From JAGQSZ01 sp049647585 (GTDB lineage Bacteria > Actinomycetota > Acidimicrobiia > Acidimicrobiales > Microtrichaceae): DNA of 64,000 nucleotides. Shown piece after piece: positions 8,528 through 17,347 of this stretch (within the stretch, counting starts at the first letter, position 1; each line of letters begins with the position of its first letter). Made by a program: the position numbers and the translations under genes. Below the pieces are notes generated by a model. It did no database searches and was not told where the DNA came from. It saw nothing but the letters and a program-made list of their open reading frames with translations. Location: contig JBARXY010000011.1 in NCBI GenBank assembly GCA_049647585.1, positions 124,001 to 188,000 on the forward strand, read 5' to 3'.

Positions 8528-9442
8528 TCACTTGACCTGCGATTGGATCAACCCGTCAAGGATGTCCGACTCGGACACGAGACATTCGCTGATTCCGAAG
8601 TAGCGCATCACCGAAACCAGGACACAGCAGCCACCCACGATCACGTCCGCCCGCCCGGGTTCCAGGCCTGGATTGTGGATACGGTCCTCCAGCTTCTCGG
8701 TGGCCAAGGTCCGGAACACGTCCTCGGCGGCGGTCTTCGTCAGCGCAAAGTGATGGATCTTGTCCCTGTCGTACTCGGCCAGGCCTATCTCGACCGCGGC
8801 AACCGTCGACACGGTCCCGGCAAGACCTATGAAGCGCACTGCGCTCCTGGTCAGGGGCGCGGCTCTGGCGGCGTCGTCCAAATACTGCTCAACGACGCTG
8901 AGGCAGTTGGTCAACTCCTCGGCGCTGGGAGGGTCGTGTTCGAGGAACTTCTCGGTCATACGCACACAGCCGACGTTGATCGACGCCGACTCGAGAACCT
9001 CGTCGAACCCGACAGCAAACTCGGTCGACCCTCCGCCGATGTCGAACACCATGGTCAGCGAATCGGAATCCTCCAGCCCCATCGTCGCTCCGGCAAAGCT
9101 GAGCGCAGCCTCCTCATCACCCGAGAGCAACTCGGGGGCAGCACCCATCAAGGTCTCCACCTGGGCGAAGAACTCCTCGCGGTTGACTGCATCACGCGCC
9201 GCGGAGGTTGCTGCGATCCTGACCCCGTCGACACCGTGGAAATCCATGGCTGTGCGGTACTCGCGCAATACCTCCATGGTGCGCTCGATCGCCTGGGGAT
9301 CGAGTCGGCCGGTCTTCTCGACTCCGGCACCCATTCTGGTGATCCGCATCAGGCGTTCATGTGTGGTTGTCCCATCGGAGATCAGCAGCCTGGTCGAATT
9401 GGTGCCGCAGTCGATCGCTGCGAATTTCTCGCTACCCATCAC
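8528..9442 (-). CDS. ppx: Ppx/GppA family phosphatase (exopolyphosphatase-like)
   Basis: 304 residues, the short actinobacterial form lacking the C-terminal HD-type domain of E. coli Ppx. Actin-fold phosphate loops are visible: AAIDCGTNSTRLLI at the N-terminus and VFDIGGGSTEFAVG near residue 140, with Glu in the DEEAALSF segment as likely catalytic base. It degrades inorganic polyphosphate and/or pppGpp. The start ATG overlaps the stop of the DUF501 gene by four bases, implying translational coupling. This matches the eno-divIC-DUF501-ppx order of mycobacteria. Confidence 0.9.
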   Translation of the reverse strand: MMGSEKFAAIDCGTNSTRLLISDGTTTHERLMRITRMGAGVEKTGRLDPQAIERTMEVLREYRTAMDFHGVDGVRIAATSAARDAVNREEFFAQVETLMGAAPELLSGDEEAALSFAGATMGLEDSDSLTMVFDIGGGSTEFAVGFDEVLESASINVGCVRMTEKFLEHDPPSAEELTNCLSVVEQYLDDAARAAPLTRSAVRFIGLAGTVSTVAAVEIGLAEYDRDKIHHFALTKTAAEDVFRTLATEKLEDRIHNPGLEPGRADVIVGGCCVLVSVMRYFGISECLVSESDILDGLIQSQVK

Positions 9443-9981
9443 AGTTCTCCATTCGATTCGACTGCATTCTCATCCACCACCGGCGCTTCGGATCGAGCCT
9501 GTCCAAGACGCTCTTCGACCCACCGCCCGACCGGGTCGTCACCGCCCGCGAGGTACCAGGCGTAGTGGGTGTGGAGGCACTTGACCCCACGTCGGGTTCC
9601 TCCGACACCACCGAATGGTCGTGGGCCGGTCCATCCGGGCGGAATCAGAGCATCTCGCTCGGCACGATAGGCCTCGTGGGCGCGCGTCAACTCCTCCGGA
9701 GCGACCTCGGCCTCGGCCTGCTTCACACCGCCGGTCGATTCAAGCCGACCGATCCGTTTGTTCAGATCTCGGTCAAGTAGCCAGAACATCGTCGGCATAG
9801 GGGTCCCGTCATCGAGCAGCGGAGCGTTACGGATGACCATCGGCGTTCCATTGTCGGATCGGACAACGACTTCGAACTGTCCCCTGGGGGCACGACCGAG
9901 CAACTCGGCCACTGCCTCTTCATCGCGCTCGTCCTGCACCGACCTGACGGCCGAAACTGGCTCGGCGTCCTTTCCGCTCAT
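9439..9981 (-). CDS. DUF501 family protein
   Basis: 180 residues from ATG 9981; an upstream TTG at 10005 would overlap ftsB and is less likely. The family signature is clear: LGRAPRGQFEVVVRSDNGTP, TMFWLLD, RLESTGGV and a C-terminal GGVGGTRRGVKCLHTHYAWYLAGGDDPVG, with one conserved Cys and neighbouring His residues that could bind metal. Biochemical function is not established. It is coupled to ppx by a four-base overlap and follows ftsB, the common actinobacterial arrangement. Confidence 0.87.
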   Translation of the reverse strand: MSGKDAEPVSAVRSVQDERDEEAVAELLGRAPRGQFEVVVRSDNGTPMVIRNAPLLDDGTPMPTMFWLLDRDLNKRIGRLESTGGVKQAEAEVAPEELTRAHEAYRAERDALIPPGWTGPRPFGGVGGTRRGVKCLHTHYAWYLAGGDDPVGRWVEERLGQARSEAPVVDENAVESNGEL

Positions 9982-9985
9982 CGGC

Positions 9986-10435
9986 TCACGACCCGCCTGA
10001 CGCAACCTTCTCCAACGGGGCGCTCAGTACGTCAAAGGGCCAGCTTTGGGGCAGAACCAGACCTGCGGTTGCCGAGGGAAGAATGATGTACGACTCTTCG
10101 CCCTTACGGACCAGGCCATAATCCCGACGGGCGATCTGCTGGATCTCCTCTGGCTCGTCGAGGCGGTCACGACGAGCCTCCAAATCATCGTTGCGCTGGG
10201 TCAGTTCCTTGAGCTCGGCGTCGCGTTCGGCAATCTCGGAGCGCTGGGCGATGTAGCTGCGGGCAGGCACGGCGAGAGCAACCAGAACGACAATCAGCAA
10301 CGCCCCGAACACCGCGATGCGCTGAGCCCTAACCAATCCTGCGCGTTCCCGGATCGGAACGCTCCGGGCGCGCTTGGCCGCCGGTCGACGGTCCTCGACC
10401 GTCTGACGCTTGGCGGCGGGGCGCGGCGTCGCCAC
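9986..10435 (-). CDS. Septum formation initiator FtsB/DivIC family protein
   Basis: 149 residues from GTG 10435. It has a basic Arg/Lys-rich cytoplasmic tail (residues 1-38), one membrane segment (IAVFGALLIVVLVALAV), then a periplasmic coiled coil (SEIAERDAELKELTQRNDDLEARRDRL) and the conserved ARRDYGLVRKGEESYIIL end of the DivIC/FtsB domain. It should take part in the FtsQ-L-B subcomplex of the divisome. It begins two bases after the eno stop codon, so the two genes are surely co-transcribed. Confidence 0.9.
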   Translation of the reverse strand: MATPRPAAKRQTVEDRRPAAKRARSVPIRERAGLVRAQRIAVFGALLIVVLVALAVPARSYIAQRSEIAERDAELKELTQRNDDLEARRDRLDEPEEIQQIARRDYGLVRKGEESYIILPSATAGLVLPQSWPFDVLSAPLEKVASGGS

Positions 10436-10437
10436 TG

Positions 10438-11730
10438 TCAGCCCGCCGACCTCAGCGGAGCGAGCGCTGCGGCACCCCGGTAGATCGCCGAATCACCGAG
10501 GCTCTCCTCGATCCGCAGCAGCTGGTTGTACTTGGCGACCCTGTCGGATCGTGCCGGCGCACCGGTCTTGATCTGCCCACAGTTGGTTGCGACCGCAAGA
10601 TCGGCGATAGTGACGTCCTCGGTCTCGCCGGAGCGGTGCGACATGACCGAGGTGTAGCCGTGGCGGGTAGCCAATTCGACGGCCTCGAGGGTCTCGGTCA
10701 GTGACCCGATCTGGTTGACCTTCACCAGGATCGAGTTTGCGACTCCAGTTTCAATTCCCCGAGCGAGCCTCTCGCTGTTGGTCACGAACAGGTCGTCCCC
10801 GACGAGTTGGACCCGGTCCCCGACCTTGCGTGTCAGGTCGGCCCAGCCGTCCCAGTCCTCCTCCGCCATGCCGTCCTCGATCGACACGATCGGGTAGCGA
10901 TCGGTCAGATCGACCAGGTAGTCGGCAAACTCCACGGAACTGAGCGAACGGTTCTCTCCGGCGAGCACATACTTGCCGTCCTTGAAGAACTCCGTCGACG
11001 CCGCATCCATCGCAAGGGCGATGTCCTCGCCCGGGGTTCGCCCCGAACGCTCGATTGCCTCCATCAGCAGCACGATCGCATCTTCGTTCGAAGCCAGATT
11101 CGGAGCGAACCCGCCTTCGTCGCCAATGGCCGTCGCAAGCCCGCGGTCTGTCAGAACCTTCTTGAGCGTGTGGTAGGTCTCGGCTCCCCAACGCAGCGCC
11201 TCCGAGAAGGACGCCGCCCCCACCGGCATCAACATGAATTCCTGCAGGTCGACGTTGTTGTCGGCGTGCTCTCCACCGTTGATGACGTTCAGCATCGGCA
11301 CCGGCAGCACCGCTGCGTTGGGGCCACCGACGTAACGGTAGAGCGGCAGTCCGAGTTCGGAAGCAGCTGCCTTGGCAATGGCGAGCGAGACGCCCAGGAT
11401 CGCGTTGGCCCCAAGGTTGGCCTTGTTGTCGGTGCCGTCCAGTGTGATGAGCAGACGGTCGATGTCGCGTTGATCGAGTGCGTCGAAGCCCAGAATCGCG
11501 TCAGAGATGGCACCGTTGACGTTGTCAACGGCCTTCCGGACACCCTTGCCGACATAGCGGTCCGAGTCACCGTCACGCAGTTCAACTGCTTCAAAGGCTC
11601 CGGTGGAAGCCCCCGACGGCACTGCGGCACGACCGACTGCTCCCGAGTCCAGCGCGACTTCGACCTCGATGGTGGGGTTCCCACGGGAATCGAGAATCTC
11701 ACGACCGATGATGCCTTCGATGATGCTCAC
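10438..11730 (-). CDS. eno: Enolase
   Basis: 430 residues starting at GTG 11730, directly preceded by AAGGAGA; the longer frame up to 11823 is not needed. It converts 2-phosphoglycerate to phosphoenolpyruvate in glycolysis. Family landmarks are all present: REILDSRGNPTIEVE, PSGASTGAFEAVELRD, GGEHADNN, IGDEGGFAPN, the metal ligand segment SIEDGMAEEDWDGW, VGDDLFVTN, LVKVNQIGSLTET and MSHRSGETED. It is the first gene of the eno-ftsB-DUF501-ppx unit; the 133-bp leader upstream should contain its promoter. Confidence 0.97.
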   Translation of the reverse strand: MSIIEGIIGREILDSRGNPTIEVEVALDSGAVGRAAVPSGASTGAFEAVELRDGDSDRYVGKGVRKAVDNVNGAISDAILGFDALDQRDIDRLLITLDGTDNKANLGANAILGVSLAIAKAAASELGLPLYRYVGGPNAAVLPVPMLNVINGGEHADNNVDLQEFMLMPVGAASFSEALRWGAETYHTLKKVLTDRGLATAIGDEGGFAPNLASNEDAIVLLMEAIERSGRTPGEDIALAMDAASTEFFKDGKYVLAGENRSLSSVEFADYLVDLTDRYPIVSIEDGMAEEDWDGWADLTRKVGDRVQLVGDDLFVTNSERLARGIETGVANSILVKVNQIGSLTETLEAVELATRHGYTSVMSHRSGETEDVTIADLAVATNCGQIKTGAPARSDRVAKYNQLLRIEESLGDSAIYRGAAALAPLRSAG

Positions 11731-11863
11731 TGCTCTCCTTGTACCCGAGCCGGTCGGTTCTTGATATTGGCAGCCGACCTGATCGGTACAGCAACGCCCG
11801 AATCTAATGTCCCCACGAACCACGCAACATGATGGCGCCCATGGGCGGCGCTCACTCTAGGGC
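11731..11863. other. Intergenic leader upstream of eno
   Basis: On the minus strand a TAGATT hexamer (11801-11806) fits the actinobacterial TANNNT minus-10 pattern, with a weak TTGCGT-like element about 16 bases further upstream. It is the only promoter candidate I can point to for the eno unit, and it is weak. No hairpin with a T-run was seen. Confidence 0.3.
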
Positions 11864-13822
11864 TCACAGGCTGGCTTTAATTAGTTCCGCATAGGCGGCA
11901 GCCCCCTCAGGACGTAGGTGTGCGCCGTCGTTGGCGAACCACTCGGGGTGCTGCGAAGAAAGACCGTGCCAATCGATGAGCACTGCGTTGGGGTGTTTCT
12001 TGGCCGCCGCCGCTAGTCGCTCGTTGACCAAGTCCTGCCAAGGCCGGGCGACCTTGGCGTTGATGAGAATGACCTTGCGGTCCCCGACCGCGCCGAACAG
12101 TCGGTCCAGGTCGCCATCACCGAATGCACCATTGGTTCCGACGTGGACCACGAGGGGGCCGGGGACGTAGCCCTCCTTGACGTACCACGCGACGACGCTG
12201 AGAACCGTGCTGAACTGTCGTCCCACCTTGGCGTCGATCCGGATACCCGGTAGCGCTGCGCGAATGGCTCCCGAAGCGCCCAGCATGACCGAGTCGCCCA
12301 CGGCGACGACATCCGTACCCGGAGTCGGGTTGACCGTGGTCGACGGAGATGCGGTAGAGGTACCCGTAGGAGCGGTGGAAGTCGTGGCTCCGGAATCAGC
12401 CGGATCGGTCCCGTCGGACTTTCCGTCGCTCGACTCGCCCTTGTCCTTGCCGGAAGTACCGGATACCGGGTCCTCGCCGGACCGGGATGGATCAGATCCG
12501 CCGTCGTTCGAATCTGAAGTGTCACCGCTACCCGTCGCGTTGCGGTCGAGCGAGGGTGCGGACATCGCCTCGACCTCGAGTGCATCCCGCTTGCTGCTGC
12601 TCGATGCTCCGGCCAGGCCGGCGCCGATCAGCAGCGCTAGAACGACGAAACCGCCGCCGAAGACGGTCCCCTGGCGCATCAGCACCGCCCGAAGTTCGCC
12701 CTTGCTCGCCCGGTATCTCCGCCACCAATTGCCCAGCAGACCCTTGCGGAACGGCTGCTCGACAAACCTGTAGGAAAGCTCCGCTGCGCCCACCGTAAGC
12801 CCGATCCTGAGGACAAGTAGGGGTAGGCCGTCCAGCGGGATGTCGAGTTCCGGACGGGTGAACTGAAAGATCGGCCAGTGCCACAGATAGATCGCGTACG
12901 ACCGGAGACCGACCCACACAAGCGGCTTCCAAGCGAAGAGCTTCGACATTCTCGCCGCGGGATGGACCAGAACTGCGATCACCACGATGCACACGATGTC
13001 GAGTAGCAGGAATCCACCGCGATATATGAACGGATCGAATTCGTTGACCCGCGTGAGGAACCAAACCAGGGCCAGGACCGAGAACGCTCCAACCGCGTCG
13101 AGTGCAATTCCCGCTCTGGGAGCGGCTTGGCGAGCGGAGCGCCATGGTGCCCACCCGAGCGCCAGCAGCGCGCCGACGAGCATTCCTGCCAGTCGGGTAT
13201 CGGTTCCGTAGTAGATCCTCGACGGATCCGCGTACGGCTGGAACAGCACCGCCATGGTGATGCTCGAGGCCAGTGCCACAACCGCCAGCCCGATTCTGAC
13301 TGCCTGGGCGCTGAAACGCCGGATCGCAAAGACGAAGATGGGTGGGAAGATCAGATAGAACTGCTCCTCGACCGCCAGGGACCAGAGGTGGCGGAGCAGC
13401 GGTGGCCGGCCGGCCTGAGCGAAGTAGGACTCGTTCAGGAAGATGTTCCACCAGTTGCTGACATAGGCGAGCGCGGCAAGGGCATCGCCGCCGAGTCGAC
13501 CGGCGGCGTCCTTGTAGAACACCAGCGCCAGCAGCGAGACGACCGAGATCAACAGATAGAGGGCAGGCAGGAGCCGCCGCGCCCTGCGGATCCAGAAGTG
13601 TCTTAGATCTATCCGCCCGTTGTGGAACCGTTCCTCGAGGAGCAGAGACGTGATCAGAAATCCGCTGACCACGAAGAAGACCTCGACACCCAGGAAGCCT
13701 CCGGGCAGCCAGGACACATTGGCGTGGTAGAGGATGACTGCAATAACCGAAACGGCCCGCAGACCGTCGAGTGACGGTTGATATCCCAGCTTTCTGGGCT
13801 TTGAGTCGCTAGCTGGAGCCAT
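11864..13822 (-). CDS. Acyltransferase 3 / SGNH-domain membrane acyltransferase (OafA/OatA-like)
   Basis: 652 residues. The N-terminal ~380 residues form the acyltransferase-3 membrane domain with about ten hydrophobic segments; it starts LGYQPSLDGLRAVSVIAVILYH, has FFVVSGFLIT, RARRLLPAL and HLWSLAVEEQFYL, the hallmark motifs. A Ser/Thr/Gly/Asp-rich linker (about 410-500) leads to an extracytoplasmic SGNH hydrolase-like domain with VAVGDSVMLG, VVHVGTNGA and a C-terminal DGAHLRPEGAAAYAE catalytic block. It probably O-acetylates a cell-wall or surface polysaccharide. It lies between eno and the inositol-phosphate synthase gene on the same strand. Confidence 0.9.
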   Translation of the reverse strand: MAPASDSKPRKLGYQPSLDGLRAVSVIAVILYHANVSWLPGGFLGVEVFFVVSGFLITSLLLEERFHNGRIDLRHFWIRRARRLLPALYLLISVVSLLALVFYKDAAGRLGGDALAALAYVSNWWNIFLNESYFAQAGRPPLLRHLWSLAVEEQFYLIFPPIFVFAIRRFSAQAVRIGLAVVALASSITMAVLFQPYADPSRIYYGTDTRLAGMLVGALLALGWAPWRSARQAAPRAGIALDAVGAFSVLALVWFLTRVNEFDPFIYRGGFLLLDIVCIVVIAVLVHPAARMSKLFAWKPLVWVGLRSYAIYLWHWPIFQFTRPELDIPLDGLPLLVLRIGLTVGAAELSYRFVEQPFRKGLLGNWWRRYRASKGELRAVLMRQGTVFGGGFVVLALLIGAGLAGASSSSKRDALEVEAMSAPSLDRNATGSGDTSDSNDGGSDPSRSGEDPVSGTSGKDKGESSDGKSDGTDPADSGATTSTAPTGTSTASPSTTVNPTPGTDVVAVGDSVMLGASGAIRAALPGIRIDAKVGRQFSTVLSVVAWYVKEGYVPGPLVVHVGTNGAFGDGDLDRLFGAVGDRKVILINAKVARPWQDLVNERLAAAAKKHPNAVLIDWHGLSSQHPEWFANDGAHLRPEGAAAYAELIKASL

Positions 13823-13845
13823 TACCCATGAGTCCTCGCGGATGA

Positions 13846-15150
13846 TCAGTCAGCTTCGGAGTGGGTGACCGGAGACTCACCCATCCATTCGCGAAGTGTG
13901 TTCTTCAACTTGATCTGCTGAATGAAAATATCGTGCTCCGGGTGCACCTCGCCCGACACCTGCGGCGACTTCCAGTAGAAGCTGAGCCACTCCTGATTGC
14001 CCGACTGTCCGGCGCGGTGGGCGAGGTCCAGGAACAAGGCAAGGTCGAGCACCAGGGGCGCCGCAAGGATCGAATCCCGGCACATGAAGTTGACCTTTAT
14101 CTGCATGGGGTAACCCATCCATCCGAAGATGTCGATGGCGTCCCAGCCCTCCTTGTTGTCGCCACGCGGCGGGTAGTAATTGATCCGCACCACGTGGTCG
14201 ATGTTGCCGTAGAGGTCGGGATAGACGTCGGGTTGAAGGATCGTGTCGATCACGCCGAGCTTGGAAACTTCCTTGGTCTTGAAGTTCTCCGGGTCGTCGA
14301 GAACCTCGCCGTCGCGGTTACCCAGGATGTTGGTCGAGTACCAGCCGCGAAGTCCCAACATGCGGGCCTTGAATCCCGGCGCAAGGATGGTCTTGATCAG
14401 GGTCTGACCGGTCTTGAAGTCCTTGCCCGTGATCGGCACACCCCTCAGAAGCGCCAGCTCCTCCATGCAGGGAAGGTCGGTGCTCAGGTTTGGTGCGCCG
14501 TTGGCGAAGGGAACGCCGCTCTCGAGAGCCGCGTAGACGTAGATCTGGCTGGGCGAAATGTTCGGGTCGCTGGCCTTGAGTCCCGCTTCGAACGCCTCGA
14601 TGCTCTGATGGACGTCACTTGCTTCCTGGTAGGCCTCGGTCGAGCCGCACCAGACCACGACGATGCGGTCACAATTGTTCTCGATCCTGAACGTCTCGAT
14701 GTCGGCGATCAACTGGCGGGCGAGATCCCATTTGGACTCGCCGGTCTTGACCCGGACTCCGTCCAGGTTGCGGACCCAGCGCTGCTCGAACACCGCCGGC
14801 ATCGCGGAAACACCCTCGAGTTCGGCCGAAAGCGGTGCCAGATCGGTCTCATTGACCACTCCGGCGGTTCTTGCCGCTTCGAGAGCGTTCGACGAAATGG
14901 GATCCCAACCGCCGAAGACGATGTCGTCCAAGCCGGCGAGTGGAACGAAGTCCTTCAACATCGGGTTGCGGCCTTCGTCGCGTTCACCGAGACGGATGTG
15001 TGCCATCTGGGTCAACGAGCCGTAGGGCTTCGAGATTCCCTGCCTGGCGGCGAGCACTCCGGCGTACAACGTTGTGGCAACGGCACCCATTCCGGGTGTG
15101 AGAATTCCGAGACGACCAGTTGGGGGAGCGATCTGGAGAGGTTCAGGCAT
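13846..15150 (-). CDS. ino1: Inositol-3-phosphate synthase (long form)
   Basis: 434 residues. It converts glucose 6-phosphate to inositol 3-phosphate using NAD, the first step to inositol lipids and inositol thiols. Visible landmarks: GILTPGMGAVATTLYAGV (nucleotide loop), GSLTQMAHIRLG, FVPLAGLDDIVFGGWD, GKDFKTGQTL, GLRGWYSTNILGNRDGEVL and the NFMCRDSILAAPLVLDLA C-terminal catalytic stretch. The family form common in Mycobacterium and Streptomyces is about 360 residues; this one is longer and looks more like forms I associate with other phyla. It sits 23 bases upstream of the acyltransferase gene and could be co-transcribed with it. Confidence 0.92.
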   Translation of the reverse strand: MPEPLQIAPPTGRLGILTPGMGAVATTLYAGVLAARQGISKPYGSLTQMAHIRLGERDEGRNPMLKDFVPLAGLDDIVFGGWDPISSNALEAARTAGVVNETDLAPLSAELEGVSAMPAVFEQRWVRNLDGVRVKTGESKWDLARQLIADIETFRIENNCDRIVVVWCGSTEAYQEASDVHQSIEAFEAGLKASDPNISPSQIYVYAALESGVPFANGAPNLSTDLPCMEELALLRGVPITGKDFKTGQTLIKTILAPGFKARMLGLRGWYSTNILGNRDGEVLDDPENFKTKEVSKLGVIDTILQPDVYPDLYGNIDHVVRINYYPPRGDNKEGWDAIDIFGWMGYPMQIKVNFMCRDSILAAPLVLDLALFLDLAHRAGQSGNQEWLSFYWKSPQVSGEVHPEHDIFIQQIKLKNTLREWMGESPVTHSEAD

Positions 15151-15243
15151 GCTGGCGACTTTACGCCCTACTTGGGTCCAACCCCATGTTGCTCCTCTGC
15201 GGGCCGAAACATGTGTCAGGTTTCACCGCTCGGGAAACGGCCC

Positions 15244-16203
15244 TCAGCCCTCGGAAAGGAGCGCATCTCCGGCCTTCCTGATGACTTCGGCCAGGGACGA
15301 CCAGCCATCGGACCCGACACCATCGGCCACCTGGACCAACTCTGCGAGCAGCTCGCCGAGGCGGGCCTCGAGTTCATCTGAGCCCTCCCCGGTCTCGGGG
15401 TCGTAGCCCTGGAGCGAACGGGCCACCGACTTGGAACGGTCCATTAGGTCCGTTCCATCCGGGACTATCTGGTCATCCATTTGCGAGCTGGGCGCGTAGC
15501 GCCGCTGTGCGAGTTTGCCGAGAAGTTTGTTCAGTTCGCCGGCGGCGGACGAGCCCATCTCGGGGATCCACAGAGATGTCAGGTGATCCGGCTCGAAGCT
15601 GCGGTCCAATTCCGCCCAGTCGACGGTGAAGATGGCTTCGTCCGCCAGACCGAGTCGGGCCAGGACCGTTACCGGTTCGGTCGGTTCCTGCTCGACCGAG
15701 AGCTTTATGTCCGAAAGCACGAATCGGCTGTCACACTGCCCGACCAGAAATGGTCCACTCGCCCCCGCGGTGGCAACGGCAAAGTCATGTCCGTCGATCA
15801 GGGAAACTCCGAGTTCGACCGGATCGACCCCGAGCCTGGCCCACGTCAGATCGAGGAACGACAGCGCCGGATGGATAATCGTGGTGACCCGCTCGTCGCG
15901 AATCAGCAGTTCGACGGTGTGCTCGGCAACGACTGGCGAACCCGGCACGGCGTAGAGCACCTCGCCGTTCGCCTCGGCCGAACGCACCAGCCCCTCGACG
16001 ATCGCCGGATACACCTGGTCCATCGAATCGGCCGACTCGTAGAGAAGGTCGAACCACTGGGCGTGTGGCATGACCGATGCGGCAGGGTGCCGCTCTGTCC
16101 GCAGGAATTGCGTGGGGATGGAGTTGATGAGCTCCAGTGCCCCAACCGTGACCAGATCGGGACCGCCGGGGCCCAGTCCGATCACGTGTATCTGAGGCTT
16201 CAC
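15244..16203 (-). CDS. Tetrapyrrole-methylase-fold protein with a degenerate MazG C-terminus (YabN-like)
   Basis: 319 residues starting GTG 16203, overlapping the upstream lipoprotein stop (GTGA). The N-terminal ~215 residues are a SAM-methylase fold as in YabN: GLGPGGPDLVTVGA, then a PGSPVVAEHTVELL block. The rest should be a MazG nucleotide pyrophosphohydrolase domain, but only a helix like DELEARLGELLAELVQVA is left. The CPWD entry motif and the EExxE metal-binding motif are absent, so NTP hydrolysis is unlikely. Its position between mfd and eno matches mazG in mycobacteria. Confidence 0.8.
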   Translation of the reverse strand: MKPQIHVIGLGPGGPDLVTVGALELINSIPTQFLRTERHPAASVMPHAQWFDLLYESADSMDQVYPAIVEGLVRSAEANGEVLYAVPGSPVVAEHTVELLIRDERVTTIIHPALSFLDLTWARLGVDPVELGVSLIDGHDFAVATAGASGPFLVGQCDSRFVLSDIKLSVEQEPTEPVTVLARLGLADEAIFTVDWAELDRSFEPDHLTSLWIPEMGSSAAGELNKLLGKLAQRRYAPSSQMDDQIVPDGTDLMDRSKSVARSLQGYDPETGEGSDELEARLGELLAELVQVADGVGSDGWSSLAEVIRKAGDALLSEG

Positions 16204-17342
16204 CGACCTGTGTCGCTGGCACCTGAGCTGGTTGCACCACCAGAATTCGCGCCGCCGGAACTCGCACCGTCAGTACTCGCGCCGCCGGAATCAGCGCCAC
16301 CGGAATTCGCGCCGCCGGAATCAGCGCCATCGGAACTCGCGCCGGCCGTGGGAGGCGGCAGCGTGGACGGTCCAGCCTGTGCGGCTGGGACAACCGGGGC
16401 CGAGGGCGGCGTGATCGAAGGCCCGGACTGACCGCTCTGCACTCCCGATCCGAAACGGGAATCGATCTTCGCTGCAGCAGCGACGAGTTCGACCCACGGC
16501 TGGGCACCCTGTGAAGCGAGGGACGTTGCGATGCCCTCCAGGTCGGTCCTGGCCTGCTTGAAGGACAACGACTCGCGGCTCTCTACCTCGGCGACGAACA
16601 CCTGGGTGACCCCGCCACTGGTCAGGGACAACTCGTCGCTGACCTTGTTGAGCGGCAGCGCCCGGATTGCGGCGCTCAACTCGGGCGGCATGCTGGAATC
16701 GGAGATGCAGCTTTGCGAAGGATCGGCCGCAAGCGTTGTTCCCTCGACCTCGGCTGGCAGGTCCTTGAGCGACTTCCCGGACTTGATCGCCTTGGCGACC
16801 TTCTCGCTGCTTCCGTCTGGAACGCTCACGATCCATGCGCAAGTGCGTTCCCACAGACCGGGAACGCCTTCGTAGAGGCGGCGGAGGTCCGAGTCGCTCT
16901 TGGGGTCGAGCGTCTGGAACCGCTGGCCCAAGAGGATCTGCGCGGCGTAGTACTCGACGAACATCTTCCTCAGGGAAGCCGACATCTCGCTGTCGGGAGG
17001 GCTCTGGGCCAACTGGGAGTCAAGCTGGCTGGTCGCCTCGTCGTGAACCGAATCCAGGTCGAGTCCCCACCGCTCGGCTTCGGCGATCCAGGCGGACCTG
17101 GTGATCTCGAAAGCCAACGCCGAACGGAACATGTCGCCCGGTAGGACATAGTCCGTCAGATCAGGCAGTCCTCCCGGTGAGAAGAGTGGGTCACGCGCTA
17201 TGTCGTTGACCGATTCGATCGATACCGACCGGCCCCCGACCGTCGCTGCGGTGTCGTCGGCGGCCACTCCGCATCCGACCGCCACGATCGACAGGCACAG
17301 CGTGATGATTACCGCCAGATTTCTAGTCCCTCGCATGGGCAC
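16200..17342 (-). CDS. Lipoprotein of the SurA/PrsA (peptidyl-prolyl isomerase) type
   Basis: 380 residues from GTG 17342 (ATG 17336 possible). Signal peptide with lipobox VAVGCG, so membrane-anchored outside. The body looks like a SurA_N-type helical chaperone module (VGGRSVSIESVNDIARDP, MFRSALAFEITRSAWIAEAERWG), then a parvulin-like part with AWIVSVPDGSSEKVAKAIKSGKSLKDL and GGVTQVFVAEVESRE. The prolyl isomerase active residues are not convincing, so a chaperone role is inferred. The final ~45 residues are pentapeptide repeats SGGAx. It lies five bases after mfd and overlaps the MazG-like gene, in one operon. Confidence 0.75.
   Translation of the reverse strand: MPMRGTRNLAVIITLCLSIVAVGCGVAADDTAATVGGRSVSIESVNDIARDPLFSPGGLPDLTDYVLPGDMFRSALAFEITRSAWIAEAERWGLDLDSVHDEATSQLDSQLAQSPPDSEMSASLRKMFVEYYAAQILLGQRFQTLDPKSDSDLRRLYEGVPGLWERTCAWIVSVPDGSSEKVAKAIKSGKSLKDLPAEVEGTTLAADPSQSCISDSSMPPELSAAIRALPLNKVSDELSLTSGGVTQVFVAEVESRESLSFKQARTDLEGIATSLASQGAQPWVELVAAAAKIDSRFGSGVQSGQSGPSITPPSAPVVPAAQAGPSTLPPPTAGASSDGADSGGANSGGADSGGASTDGASSGGANSGGATSSGASDTGR
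16231..16345 (-). repeat. 15-bp coding minisatellite (SGGAx repeats) in the lipoprotein C-terminus
   Basis: Imperfect 15-bp units based on gaattcgcgccgccg (plus-strand reading) recur about eight times and translate to SGGAN, SGGAD, SGGAS, TDGAS and similar. Unit length is a codon multiple, so unit gain or loss keeps the frame. Confidence 0.8.
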
Positions 17343-17347
17343 CGATG

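Noticed and set aside
8315..9565. 416-residue open frame antisense to ppx
   Set aside because: Same reason: shadow of a well-supported gene, no recognisable domain.
13861..15381. 506-residue open frame antisense to the inositol-phosphate synthase
   Set aside because: No family motifs and codon use mirrors the reverse of the real gene.
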